Shown in pieces: positions 37,501 to 52,500 of a DNA stretch of 64,000 bases. Source of the stretch: Crossaster papposus. Lineage: Eukaryota; Echinodermata; Asteroidea; Velatida; Solasteridae. Within the stretch, counting starts at the first letter, position 1; each line of letters begins with the position of its first letter. Where the stretch lies: the NCBI GenBank assembly GCA_037893245.1, contig JBAIAA010000596.1:124001-188000 (forward strand), read 5' to 3'. The notes beneath the pieces are model-generated. The model saw nothing but the letters and a program-made list of their open reading frames with translations. It was not told where the DNA came from and made no database searches. A program made the translations under genes and the position numbers.

Positions 37501-40500
37501 AAACAACAGGTTAAGCTTGTATCAAATCGCTAGACAAAACCAAACTGTGGACGTGATTCACCGTTTATTCAGAGTTAGTGTATGCTTTTCATGAAAACAT
37601 TTTTAGCAGTGATGGTGCGAAATACGGTACCCCTGGAGACGTGAACACAATGGGGACAATGGGAGTGAAAAGGTCTCCTAAGGGTAATTTCTATGGATGA
37701 ATAGATCTCCACTAGGAATTTCACGAATTAGATGTTTGGATTGTACTTAAATTACTCAAAAACTAGGGTTAGGATGTGGGTTAGGGTTAGTGTTTGGGTT
37801 AGAGTATAATATAGGATATATTGGGTCAAAATTTCAACCCAGGAAAATAATTGTGGGTAAAATGGGAGCATTTTGAAAAACGTGCTAGACTTTTTAACCA
37901 TTTTGTACACGAGAACAAAGCCATGTCATCACAGTGATACAAAAAAGCGAATATGTGTTCCGGTAGGTCTCGAGATCTGTTTTTGCTGGTCTCATACAGT
38001 CTCGGTCTCGATACACTGTGGTCTGGAACATTTGTGACCAGCTCTACAAAAAGGTGTATTATGTCGCAAAATAGTGAAATTGAGTTATATATACATGGTT
38101 AAAATGCCAACAACGTAAGCTTTCATTTGGTATATAATAGAGCTCCATAGCCCCTCTCATTTTGAAGATATGGTGTGTTTACATATTGATTACTTACTTG
38201 GAGTTCAAATTACACAACTGAGAAAACAGGCTTTGAAATAGCCGGCTCTGTTGTACTACCGGTACAACAGAACGATGCACACAAAATGGTATTTTTTCCC
38301 ACTTTATTTATCAAAATCAACAAAATGAAACCCGAAACGTTAGGTATTAAAGATGTCATTCATGACAACGAATAAAAATCACATTTTGATGAAATGTTTA
38401 CCCTCTCAACGTTGATAGTGCACAGCGCGACTTAATCCACCTTTTTGTAGAGCCGGTCACATTTGAGGTCTTAACCTTTCCCGGTAATCCCCGAAACAAA
38501 TAACACCAAAATCCTGTTGAAAAGCCTACTCGTTGTAAAGATAATAATGACACTAATTACTCCTTTTGGCATGTTGTTGTTTAAAGAAAATAACAAAAGA
38601 ATTACATTTCCAAAGATGTGTCTCGGAGACGAATATTTGGAAATTTTCATCAGTAGTTGGTTTGTTACCCGCAAATGGTGCGCGCAAGAGTTCGATTGAG
38701 GCACACACGCGCGTGGGCACTATTTTCGGTCAGTTTAGTTTGTGAAGCACGTTTAGCTGCATTCGGCTGAATAAGAACGCGCACCTGAATGCCGACTGTG
38801 GTCGCAATTCCAATTGTGACTCGGCAAATTTTGAATTAAAATCATAATCTTAAAATTTCCTACATCAGGTTATTTGTCAAGAACCTTTCGTTATATTTTT
38901 GAGCTTTTTTGCTGCTTCAAACGATAAAAATGCACAACTGACAAATGGTCTATGATTCCTTTAACCAGTTCGGGCCGGATGACGTATATAAACGCAAAGA
39001 TTTCCCCAGATTCAAAACGGATGACGCATAAACACGCCATGAGCAAGGCCGGAAATGTCTGTCAGCAGCGAGCAAGGCCGGAAATGTCTGTCAGCAGCGA
39101 GCAAGGCCGGAAATGCGTGGGTGTGCTTCCCGGTACTATCAGCCTGAACCCGCCTCGGATCGAGTTTCGTTACAAATAAACCTGCGTGTCTCATCTGTCA
39201 ATCCATCGCACAGATGTCAATCCTAGACTCTACAGGACTTACTTGCTATGGTAGTCCTTGTGTGGCAGAGAGGTCTTGACGATGACTAGAATGTTCTGCA
39301 GGTGTGGCATGATCTCGTGCTTGACGGCCACAGACAGCAGACCCACGGCTTGGAAGGCACTGGAGCGCTCTCGCTCCTGATGCGATATAACAAGAGATAC
39401 CAACAAATTAGGGGGATGTCCATCTTGGGACTTTGTGGATCTCATCAGGGCAATATCTAGATCTTGGATATTTTAAAATCATGGAAATGTTAGGATCTTG
39501 GTGATTTTTTTGGGTGATAAACAGGACTTTGTGTTAATTATGCCGCTATTTATTTATTCCTTATTTTGTATTTTACCTTTCTCAAGCTATTCAAGAGATG
39601 CTGAACTGCATCGTCCAGGTATCTGCGGACACATACAACGATGACACAGTTTTAGCATGCAAACAAACAGGATTGTACATGTACAGTTTACAATTACCAA
39701 TTTTTCCTAAAAAAAATAATAATAAACATTTATAAAGCGTCGGTATCCACTAAGTAAGACGCTTATGATGCACAATACAAAACAACAAATTAAATTTGGT
39801 TAACATAAATCAGTGAACAAAAATTATTTTAAAAAAAAATAAAAAATTTAAAAAAAATATCTATCTATTAATCACAAAACCGTGAGGTTAACATGTGGGT
39901 TTTCAGAGAAGATTTAAATACAAAAAATGATGATGACTGACGAATTTCAAAGGGTAACTTGTTCCAGAGTTCGAGAGCGGCTCATGAAAAAGACCGGTCT
40001 CCCCAAGAATGATTGGTACGGGGAACCGTAAGCTGTAGTGCTCTGGCTGAACGAAGACTACGGGAACAGGTAACGAGCCCACAACTTAATCAACGTCTGT
40101 ATAGATTATGTCTACTGGGTTTATGCCTTGTTTCAAATGTACTATTTTGAAGGTGTCACATGGGGTAAAAATAGAGAACTTTAATACAACCAAAATATAA
40201 ATTGAGAAAATATAGAACAGACGCAAACAACTTTTGTCAGTTTAAAAAAGTCACGGCAAAATCAACTGCAGCGCGTGGATACGCACGCGCATTTGCAATG
40301 TTCGGCGCTCATCTTGTGCTTTGGTTTTGGGCGTATCGACTTGGGTAACGCACTTTATAGAATACAAACGCAGATATGCAAATAGCCGTACAAAAGCCGT
40401 ACAAAATGTTGAGGTTTCCATAGGTTTGTGCACAAACATGGATGCGCCCAGCTCGCATCACTTTGTACATCAAACCAGCTCTCTAGTAATTTGTGACCTG

Positions 40501-43500
40501 TCATCACAAAATGAGCGTAAAGTCGCACGGAGTGATTTCCCAATACGGCCAGTCAAAGTCAAAATTTGAAGGGGTGGTCGATTTTGAGATTATATGTTTT
40601 GTTTTAAAGACTAAATCCCCAACAATCAATTCCCAAATTTTCAGGACGATCAGATAAAAAATTATTAGTTTTTGAGACAATTTTGACTATGCCTTTCTTT
40701 GCGCGTTCATACAATTTCTCGCAAGAATTGCCCGTTTTCTCATTATCTCTGTATTAGGACTCCAGAATAAAAAATAAAAATTAAAGTATCAAACCTCCAA
40801 GTGTTATATACCATTCGAAAGCTCTGTTTCCACAGAATTTGGAAATACCCATATCTCAAATTTTGATTTTGCCGACTTTACGCTCATTTTGTGATGACAG
40901 GTCACATTTAATATAGCTCTATGGTTTGAACACACAGCTACATGTACTTACTGATTGACAAATCTTGCAGGTTGGAAGGCAGCTAGCCTGGGTATGAGGG
41001 TCAGTAGGGTCTGTTGTATGAGAGGACTGCGGCTATTACGGTACTTCAACACCTGCTGACACACCTTCAAAAGCACACCAGAATATAACCAAATTCCATA
41101 TCAGTAGAATCCTAAGAAATGTGATTTGCAATGAGGAGCCATTCTACAACCTTTTTTTCCCCCTGAAATTTGTCAATTTTAAAACTCAGTTTGTGCTGAT
41201 TTTAAATTTAACAAATGAAAAAGAAGAAAATGAGGGGTCGTTTTCCAGCACTTGTGGAAAGTTTTTTTTTAATAAACATGTCCGACTTTTGTTTTGAATC
41301 CAGAATGTGAACAGAGCACTGTAAGGTCGACCCAAATATCAATCCTCTATTAACCAGTTCGCGCCCGATTATTATAACATCACCGAGCCGAGGCGCGGGA
41401 TTATTTATAACAAAACTCGATCCGAGGCGGGTTCAGGCTGATGGTACCGGGAAGCACACCCACGCATTCCAGGCCTTGCTCGCAGCTGACAAACGTTTCC
41501 AGCCTTGCTCGTGACGTGTTTATGCGTCATCTGTTTTGAATCTGGGAAAAACTTTGTGTGTTTTGCTGCGTTCCAATCGCGTCGTGTTTGTCGTGTTCAC
41601 TGTGAATTTCTCCATGTTCACGAGTAGGTTGCATTCCAAACGCTACTTACCAAGACGCACGCGCACAGTCGAGTTAGTTGTGCGGTAAGGACATTCTTTA
41701 TCGCGCAAGAACTCGTACGTGGACCAACACGCATGCGCGAGCATTTCATTCGTTATGAAGTCGTGAACATGGAGAAAAAGAATCCACCTCGAGTTCACCC
41801 CTGGTGAACACGAGTTACCAGGCGATTAGAACGCCATTATACGACTCGTGAACTCGTTAACACGATAAACACGACGCGATTGGAACGCAGCATATATACG
41901 TCCTCCAGCTAAGGATTTGGCCCTCAATGCAAAGGCCAAGGATTTGGCCCTCAATGCAAAGGCCAAGGATTCGGCCCTCAACGCAAAGGCTAAGGATTTG
42001 ACCCTCAATGCCAGTCTCACCTACCTCATCAAATTTGGATTCCATCAGCTCCCGGCAGAAGCGGCTCTCTACAAAGCGGGGCTTGGGCTGCAGGCTAGGG
42101 GAGACCAGGGAGGACAGGGCGCCGGTGACCGAGGAACGTTGGGTGTGCTGCAGGGCCTGGGCAACCCCCGTGGGTAAGATGCTGAGACGCGACTTGAGGC
42201 TGGAACCGTGGAACTCCTTCAAGAAATACGGGAGAAGACCAATGTAAAACACAGCACAAATTCTAAGGGGTCACCTCAAAACCAATACTGGAAAAAGGTG
42301 CAGGAAAATTGTCTCCAGAAGACTGAATCGGCAAACAGTATGAGAAAGAAAATTTCGAAACCTCATCTCTGCGCATGCGATTTTAAAAACAACTCATGTC
42401 CACGTTTTGTTAACCCGCTTGGTTTTAGAGCCCCAAATGTGTACATACTACCCAGGAGCGAAAGCAGGAATTTATGAATGTGGGGTCCTAGCCATGGGTG
42501 GGGGGTCTCTCCCCCAGAATTCTTTTTTACAGTAGAAGCTCTGAGGTGCATTCTGGGACATTATGAGCCTATTTTTCTTATATATTTTGATCGTTTAGAT
42601 CTATTGGGAATCTTTTACAGTAAGTACCACGCTGCTATTTTGCTCTGATATAAAAATACATTAAAAAAATTATCAAAAAAACAAAAAAATGCATTCTAAA
42701 AATGCAAGAGCCCAGTTTAAATCAACTTCAAAACATTACTTCTAATGTAATTTACAATTGTTACAATTGTTTTTACATTTCCTCTGATCAAGATGTTACT
42801 TTTTTTCGAAATAGTTTTAACTTCTACGAGCCAACAATTTTCTCCATGTGATATTTCAAGAAACTGACCTAACAAACAACATACTTCCAGCCTAACTGCC
42901 TTGAGAAATAAAAAGCCAAATGGCTAAGTGGATGTGGTTAAATAAAACAAAGGAAGATTTCCAAAGTTGAGGACCAACAGCATTAAAATGATTAACAGCT
43001 CAACACAACTGAATGAATATTCAATTAATGGGCCCTATACTTATCACCGTGGTTTCTGGTTGAAGGGATCGTATACGTTTGGTAATTGGAACCCACTGTT
43101 TGTTTCAATCCTATATAGTTATAGATATATACCATAAAACTAACCAGTAACAATTTCATTTCAATAGGTGGTAGCGATTTTGAGATATTGCCCAAATCTG
43201 GAGCGGTTATGTCCACGCAGGAAGAATAATCTGCATTGGAATACACACTCTGAGAAACGTCACTGCAGTAACGCTTTTCAGATTCAAATTTTTGGGGCTA
43301 AAAAGTGATATCTTTTTCGAAAACCGCAATACTTCGAAGTGAAAAGTTTCTAAAAATGCATTATACTATCCAAAGCTGCTGTACTTCTTACCAAGTAAGT
43401 TTTTATTGCCATTCATTTTTGGAGTAATTACCAAACGTATACGATCCCTTTAAGAACATTTTCAATTGAATACTGGTAAATAAAATATAAATGTAAAACT

Positions 43501-46500
43501 TTTACTTGGGAGGTGCACGGTTCCTCATAAGGCAAATTGAGTATAGGGAGGGGGTAAATAGTTTATTTTAAAATACTTTGACAAATGAAAGAGTAAGTTT
43601 ATATATTGGTGAAAATCTCGGCAGATACTACCGCTACAGTTTACATTGAAGTTGGTGTGTCCATGATTTTTTGGTGTGGCACCCCGAAAATAGATTGAAT
43701 TAATAATTTTCTAGCATTGTATACGTTATGAGCTTTCAAATGAGACATCTCACAAAAATATGGTTAAAACTTTTTGCAATAAGTGGTCGCACCGAAAGTC
43801 TGCTTGTACTGTACATACACAATCTGAGACAACTCCTGTATCCAGTCAGAGATAGTGTGTATACATGCAATTTATTCCACGTAGAGTGTAATACACTACA
43901 GCGCGTTTCGCGCATCGATCGCATGCGTGCTGCACGTGTGTACAGTTGTCCACAGGGCATGGCTAACTCACAAACGGTGATAGGACACATCATGGCTAAG
44001 TGCGTAAAATGAAGTGCGAAAGCCTTTCGATTTGCAACTTCAAGTGATACCCAAATTGAAAAACATGGGTTTCAATCGATAAACAAAAACTACGAGAAAA
44101 TGAACTGAACTTTTCATTTTAAAACTAAAAAGGCAGAAATATCAAATGGTCAGCAAAAAAAAAAAAGCAGTGAATGTCTGTTGTAAGCTGGTAAGTTTTA
44201 GAAGATTAATCATGGAAAAAAATGCCAAAAACTAAAAATCAAAATGACAAAAAGGCAGAGAGAACATGGTCAATTGATGATAACTATCTGGTAGTGCAAA
44301 CATGTGGCGAGTATAAATGTACTGCAAGAAACTCCAAACTGCTTGTGCCTGTATATACAGGGCTACTACCTTGGGCAATCGCAGGAAACGATTGCGATTA
44401 CGCCGGTACCAATGCTCCGGAGTTGTCGGCTGTAAAACCAGAGCAAAATTAAGTGTCAAACGAAGGAGGCAAAACAAAAACAAAAAAGATTCTGCATCAC
44501 TTTAACCAGTTCGCGCCGGGATTATTTTAACATTTACCGAGCCGAGGCGTGGGATAATTTTTAACGAAACTCGATCCGAGGCGGGTTCAGGCCGATGGTA
44601 CCGGGAAGCACACCCACGCATTTCCGGCCTTGCTCGCTGCCGACAGTCATTTCCGGCCTTGCTCGTGACGTGTTTATGCGTCATCTGTTTTGAATTTGGG
44701 GAAAACTTTGCTTGTACATGTATATACTTCCTCTGGCGCGAACTGGTTAACCCTAACCCTGCTAAACACGCAGTGCATCAGGAAAAAAAAGTTACAATAT
44801 ACCATTTGTCAGTTGTGCACTGTTTTTCCTTTAACCCTAACCCCCTAGGCCCTCGCACTAGAAAGCCTATCAAACCCAAACAAACTTCAACGGCTCACAC
44901 AGGTTCAGTAATTATTGGTACACTGTACTGAACCAAAGCAGTTTTAAGTTTTAGTCTATACCATTGGAAAAAAATAAACACGCTGAAAATAGCAGGTAAA
45001 ATACAATTACAGCCATGTAAAATCAGTTCCTGTTGTTTCACAATTTGTTTTTGAAAAATTCGTTAAAATTATTTTAGTTATCAACGTTTCAAATAGCAAA
45101 ATACCTGACAATTGGTACAACACGGTCGTCCTAGGCATTCATTTGGGGTACAGTACACGTTACTACGAAACACTATTCAATTCTCATAGGCCAGTGTTGT
45201 AGTGCTGCATACTGCAGTTTAAAGTAGTGTAGTATTTGGTGACGTTAGCCTTAAAGGGATCGTATACGTTTGGTAATTACTCCAAAAATTAATGGCAATA
45301 AAAACTTACTTGGTAAGAAGTACAGCAGCTTTGGATAGTATAATGCATTTTTAAAAACTTTTTACTTCGAAGTCCTGCGGTTATGGAAAAAGATAACACT
45401 TTTTATCCCCCAAAAGTTGAATCTGAGAAGCGTTACTGCAGTTGCGTTTCTCAAAGTGTGTATTCCAATGCAGATTATTCTTCCTGCGCGGACATAACCG
45501 CTCCAGATTTTAGGCAATATCTCAAAATCGCTACTACCTTTTGAAATGAAATTTGTACAGGTTAGTTTTATGGTATATATCTCTAACTATATAGGATTGA
45601 AACAAACAGTGGGTTCCAATTACCAAACGTATAACGATCCCTTTAATCTGTGCCTAATTGCATATTCATTTGATCTCACACATCAAGGAATCACAGATAA
45701 AAATGAGGTCATCAGCGATCATGTCAAAGTTCAATCATTTGAACACTGTAGCGACGTCGCTAGCCTGTCAGCGACTAGCTGCTGAAGCTGTTATAGCGAC
45801 CAATAACCGACAGGTTTGATGATCACATTATTTTCTTTCAGTCGCGCGACGGACTTTAAACCAGGCTTTACATTCTACAACATGTTAAGCTGAATAAATA
45901 AAGTGTAGAAAGTGAATCAGTTTGAAGATTTCTGAAAAGCAGATTTCAGAGCCAATTTCAGTGACATAATGTGCATTATACCCAAAATGGCATGGAGCTA
46001 TGTATAGTGTGTAGGTTTCACTTAACTCTTATGCACAGTGTTAATATTTCAGTGTATACTACGTACATACTGTACTTTCCATGCACATGCCTTTATAAAG
46101 AAATACTCGGATAAAGGCTATGCTTGGTTTAAAATCTGAATAGCAATACACCCTCTACGACACTAACAGTCAAAAGAAGTTATGAATTAGTACATGAGAA
46201 GCTTGTGTGCAAGCAGCTCAATGTCAAATTAATTTGCAAGATTCAAAGAATGCAGAGAGTAGGGAAAAAAACATTCTTACATGCAATTTCATGCAAATTC
46301 TGATTCACTTTTGTTTTATAATACATACATACACAATAACATGCTTTTAATAAATTTGACTGATGGCTGGTCAACCTGCCAAAATGTCTGCCAGTTAAGC
46401 AAATCAACCAGCCTGCAAGATAGCCAGTTAAGAAACCAGCCAGCCTACCAGCCAGCCTGCAAGCCAGCCAGCCAGTCAAGCAAACCAGCCAGTCAAGCAA

Positions 46501-49500
46501 GCCAGCCAGTCAAGCAAGCCAGTCAAGCAAGCCAGCCAGCCAGCCAGTCAGTCAAGCAAACCAGCCAGCCAGTCAAGCTAGCCAGTCAGTCAAGCAAGCA
46601 AACCAGTCAAGCAAACTAGCCAGCCTGCAAGCCAGCTAATTAAACAAACCAGCCAGCTTGCAAGTCAGCTAGTCAAGCAAACCAGCCAGCTTGCAAGCCA
46701 GCCAGTCAGCTAGCCAGTCAGCCAGCCAGTCAAGCAAACCAGCCAGTCAAGCAAACCAGCCAGTCAAGCAAACCAGCCAGTCAAGCAAGCCAGCCAGTCA
46801 AGCAAGCTAGCCAGTCAAGCAAACCAGCCAGTCAAGCAAGCCAGCCAGTCAAGCAAACCAGCCAGTCAAGCAAACCAGCCAGTCAAGCAGACCAGCAAGC
46901 CTGCAAGACAGCCAGTCAGTCAGTTAAACAAACCAGCCAGTCTGCAAGCCAGTCTGCAAGCCAGCCTGTAAGCCAGCCAGCCTGCAAGCCAGCCAGCCTG
47001 CAAGCCAGCCAGCCTGCAAGCCAGCCAGCCTGCAAGCCAGCCAGCGAACTAGCCAGCCAGCGCACCAGCTAGCCAGAACATCAGCCAGCCAGCCAGCCAG
47101 CCTGCAAACCAGTTAACAGGCAAACAAACCAGTCAGCAGGCAAACAAACCAGCCACCCAGCAAACCAGCCACCCAGCAAACCAGCCAGTAGGACAACCAG
47201 CCAGTAGGAAAACCAGCCAGTAGGAAAACCAGCCGGCCAGTACGCCAGGAAGCCAGGTAGCTAGCCAGGAAGCCAGGTAGCTAGCCAGGTAGGCAGGTAG
47301 CCAGGTAGCCAGCCAGCAGGCACGCCAGCCAGCCAGTAGGCAAGCCAGCCAGCCAGCCAGTAGGCAAGCCAGCCAGCCAGCCAGTAGGCAAGCCAGCCAG
47401 CCAGCCAGCCAGTAGGCAAGCCAGCCAGCCAGCCAGTAGGCAAGCCAGCCAGCCAGCCAGCCAGTAGGCAAGCCAGCCAGCCAGCCAGTAGGCAAGCCAG
47501 CCAGCCAACCAGTAGGCAAACCAGCCAGCCAGCCAGCCAGCCAGCCACCCAGCCACCCAGCAAACCAGTAGGCAAACCAGCCAGTGGGCAAACCAGCCAG
47601 CTAGCCAACCAGCCAGCTAGCAACCCAGCCAGCCAGCCAGGAAACCAGCCAGCCAGCTATTTGCCAACAAGTCATTAATTAACCAAGCAGTCACCACACC
47701 AGCCTCCAAACTAGCCAGCCGGCTAGCAAATCAGCCAGCTACAAATGTAGCTAGCCGGCTAGCCAACCGGCTAGCCAGCTAGCTAACCAGCCAACCAGCT
47801 AGCCAGCCAGCTAGCCAGCTATCCAGAAAGCTAGCAAGAAAGCTAGCCAACAAGCAAGCCTTCAAGCAAGCCAGTTAACCTACATGTACCAGCCACCTAC
47901 CAGCCAGCCAGCCGGCCAGCCAACCAGGCATCCAACTACATGTACATGTAGGCATTCAACTCTTACATGTAAATTACATTATGTAAAATTATTATTGTGA
48001 AAAAAACCACAATGCAATTGTTCCATCTCTAGAAACTGTTTTGTGTCCAACTGAATATACCTTAAAGCTGTGTTCATGTTGAGATTGTTCCTGAGAAACA
48101 TCTTCCATTTCTCGACGAAGACGCTGCAAGTTTAAATACATGTATACGTGACAAATAAACAAGCTGAACATTTCTAGTGCTAGTATGAAATTTACGGAAA
48201 AAAAGTAGAAATGAACAGTATTTTGTTTAATTTGTTGTGTAATCTAAGCTCAAAAATGCAAAACTTGTTAGGGGATAATTACATGTAGCTTATGGACAGT
48301 ACCTGGTATTCTAAGGCACTTTTCTTTCTTTTTTTAATTTTTTTTTAATTTTATGCCAATTTTAATTACAGATTTTCAGGAAAATGGCAAAAGGAAAAAA
48401 TGAAGATTGGGTATTGTGTACACTTCATGCCCACACTGTCATTCCTACAGCACTGCATGCAAAAAAACACACAAGTATAACCACTCACAAAACAAGAAAC
48501 ACAGCAAAACAAAAAATACAATTTACACGTACGGTAGCAGACCTCAATGCAGTTCAGCATGGTTTTCAGATTTTGTCAGATGGCTGGCACACACTAATAA
48601 GCAATTGGCACACATACTCATGGCCAAGTACTGGTATTTGTACTCGTTCTAGCAGATATCTTCTCCTACTGGAAGTTTCTTAACCCTAACTCCCATGGGT
48701 GTGTGCAAAATCATATTGAAATTGAAGAATTTGGAACTGTTAGGGTTTCTTCCGCCAACCATGATGTGCATCATGCTGTATGTTGTCCTATGTTTGTTTC
48801 TTGTACACAGCCATTTTGTCTCTGAAGAAAATCTTGTTAAGATCAAAATATTAGGCCCTCTTAACTTATTTGATTTGTATATATTTCAGGTCATTCCAGC
48901 CAGTAAGCAGTTTGCAGCAGTTTTAATCTTATTCAGGGTTAAAGAGAAACGCAAAGGAAAAGAACCAACTGTATACAATGTACAATTTTTAAACCGTTTG
49001 AGTTTGTCTTACTGTACATGTACATGTACAAAAACATGTACATGTACATGTACACACGTTTCTAAATTCGGTACCGTCATAGAAAGAAATTACACTACTC
49101 GCACCGTACATGTACTCATGGCAAAGTACTCATACTAATACTCTCGGCTCTTGGCAAAGTACTCAATCTATATACTCATTCTCAAACTGATACTCATTCT
49201 CTTCTACTCATCAAAAAGTATTCAAACTTGTACTCATAGAAGAAATAACATTGTACTTAACCAGTTCGCGCCGGGATTATTTTAACATCACCGAGCCGAG
49301 GGGCGGGATTATTTTTAGCGAAACGCGATCTGAAGCGAGTTCAGGCCGATAGCTCCGGGAAGCACACCCACGCATTTCCGGCCTTGCTCGCTGCTGACAG
49401 ACATTTCCGAACTTGAACTTGGCGTGTTTATGCATCATCTGTTTTGAATTTGGAGAAAACTTTGGTTTATATACGTCATCCGGTGCGAACTGGTTAAACT

Positions 49501-52500
49501 CATATGTACAATTATACTCGTGGCAAAGTAGTTGTACTCGTAAAAATGTATGAACAACTTTAGTATCTAAAATTTGCAGTTTTGCAAGTTCTCTAACCAA
49601 AATACCCGACAGGGTTAGGTTTAGGGGTTTGTCTGTGAAGCCTGTTAAATCTTGCTGGAAGTGTTTTCCTGTGTAAAAAGTAATTAAAACTTGGGGGCCA
49701 CCACTCACCTCCCCTTCCATGCTGCTGTTTCGGATGAGTTCGTTGATGATGAGCAGCGAACCGTGGATGCGATCGTCACGATTCAGTCCTTTCTCTTTGG
49801 CCGTCACCTCTTCAAACCCTTTCTCTGCTTCTACATAGGTTTGCTAACAAGATTAAAGAATGACAACATCTATTAAGAAATCTCAAAGTGTTGGTTGTTT
49901 TTTTCTTAACCCATCCATCACCAAGTAAGAGCATCCCTTTTTATTTCTATGGTTCACAAATTCGTTTGCCTTTGAAGTTGGGCCAGTTGGTTGGAGAAAA
50001 AAAAAGAAAAAAAAAAGAATGCAGTTTCACCTGATTAGATGGCTATAAAATGTAATGATGAGAAGTGTGTAGTATCTCCAGTTTGGTTGATTGTAGCGAG
50101 TTTATCATGAGTTGATATCACTGCATAAATATTATCAAAACATCTTTGGCGAACATGTTCGGTAAGTTATACCTGCACAATGCAGCTCACAAACGTTTTG
50201 ACTGTACTGCCGGCCTACAACTGATAAGCCAGGCGCGCGCACGGTACCCGCGCATGCATGTAGGGATTGTAGAGAGTTCGTATGATGTTCACGTCCAAAA
50301 GCGTGGATTTGCAATTTATTTTCTGTAAATAAGTTGCCTAAAGACATAATAACTTTTAATAACCTATGACGATCTGTAATTCCAAACACAAGGAATACAT
50401 AAGTGAGATTTCAGCTTCCTTCATCAGGAAAAAATATGAAAAAAATGTTGTTGTAATATTTGTCGCTATGGCAGGATACATTGATACCCTGGACGTCAGT
50501 CGTAATGCAATGAAGAATTTCGTCCAACCTGGGCTAATTGATTACTTACTTGAAGTTCAAAATACACAACTGAGAAAACAGGCTTTGAAATAGCCGGCTC
50601 TGCTGTAGAACAACAGAACGATGCACACACACAAATCTATCTTTCTACTTTAATCATCAAAATCAACATTTCCTTGAATGAAGCCTAAAACTTTAGGTAT
50701 TAAATATGTCATTTGTGACAAAAAATTAAAATCACATTTTGATGAAAGGTTTTACCCTCTCAAAGTTGAGCGGGCCATTACATGATAATACACAGCGCGA
50801 CTTAATACCCTTTTTTGAGAGCCAATCACAAATATAACACAGCGCCGGATGTGTGATTTTAATATTAATATATTGTTTCTGTTAATTTGTTTTGAGGATG
50901 TGGTTTTAGATAAGATTGGCACTATTAAGAAAAAGGGGCGGGAGCCCCAAAAAGAGTTGGTCGGAAATGAGAACCAAAGAAATAAAAAGTGACTCCCTAA
51001 TGGTCAGGGGGAATACAGACTGAGGCTTTTAGATAATTTCTCTGAATCATTACACATCCTTCCATAATGCTGAATTTGCCCTGAAGTAAAAACAAGAATG
51101 GCCTTAGAATTGTTAAAAAACTCTCAAGGCTGTATGTATTTCGGTTGTGCTATCGTTTTTTCTACAGTTAAGTTGATATAGAAATCTTCTGACCTTGTAC
51201 CACTGCGGCTTCTGCATTTCTTTGGTCTCGCGTTGTGAGGTCAGCTCCAGGCAAGCCCTGAGAGCGGCTACGGCTGCCTCCCGTATGGATTGCTGTATGA
51301 GGCAAGGGTGACGAAGAATAAAAGAAGAGATCGAGAAACTAGAAGGTAGTACACGCATAAAGGAATAAACTAGGAGTTAGAACGAAGACCCCTCTTATCT
51401 TAATCCGATTAGCGCCCAGGCTCTTCACCTTAGAGAATGCACTGCGCCCAATCATGGCCCAATGCATCAACGGCCGGCCTTTGTGCACAGAGATGGCCAC
51501 CGCGTTTTCACTGGTAACCTAACGACTCTCCAAAAGCTGAACCAGCGAATAAACTAGATCAGTAAGCACTAAAATGACATAAAGCTGAAATTGTAATGTT
51601 AATTTTTGTATAATAATACAGTTTTTTTCAAAGATTTTCAAAGGCTGAAAAATAACCGAAGCAGACAATGTCGACATGAGGAAAACGGTGATACATGTTG
51701 CACTGCGAGCCAGGTAGAGCAAATTTGTGAAATGTGCATTCTAAAAAACAATCCAACGCGACTGGAATTTCCCGACTTTCCCGGAGAGGCCACGGTGGCG
51801 CGTAATCTGATTTAGTTATTTCGCTTTGTTTACTGAGCAAGCCTTGCGGTCGTAAAGCTCCTGTCGGTGGCCTTCTGTGTTTCCTTTTATCTTAGGTTGT
51901 TCTAACTCCTTCTAGTTTATTGCTCCATGGTACACGTATTAGGAGGCAAAGTCTGGACTTTGTGCAGGTACAGTAGACGGCACTTCATACCACATTCGTG
52001 GTCTGTGGGTAAAGCTGCAGGTTGTGGGTTCGAGCTTCGAGCTATGGTGCATGTGCCCTTAGGCAAGGCACTTTGTCACTCATTGCTTTTCTCCTAGGGA
52101 TGTAGTCAAGTCCATCACAAGTCCATCACAAGTCCATCACAAGTCTCTGTAAGTCCCTGTAAGTCCCTTCAAGTCCATCACAAGTCCTCCAGTTCCAATA
52201 CAAATCACAAGCTATTCAAATGAGCTTTGACAAAAGCATGAAAGGACTCGTGAAAGGACTCGTGAAAGGACTCGTGAAAGGACTCGTGAAAGGACTCGTG
52301 AAAGGACTCGTGAAAGGACTCGTGAAAGGACTCGTGAAAGGACTCGTGAAAGGACTCGTGAAAGGACTCGTGAAAGGACTCGTGAAAGGACTCGTGAAAG
52401 GACTCGTGAAAGGACTCGTGAAAGGACAAGTGCAAGGACAAGTGCAAGGACAAGTGCAAGGACAAGTGCAAGGACTTGCAGGGACTCGAATACAACTCTG

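Noticed and set aside
44222-44452. Short plus-strand frame [20 protein letters not shown]
   Set aside because: No family recognised, open on both strands, no splice-site or repeat support; treated as chance.
47133-47623. Minus-strand [12 protein letters not shown] hydrophobic repeat proteins
   Set aside because: Translation of the (CAGC)n tract; open in several frames at once, as expected of low-complexity DNA.
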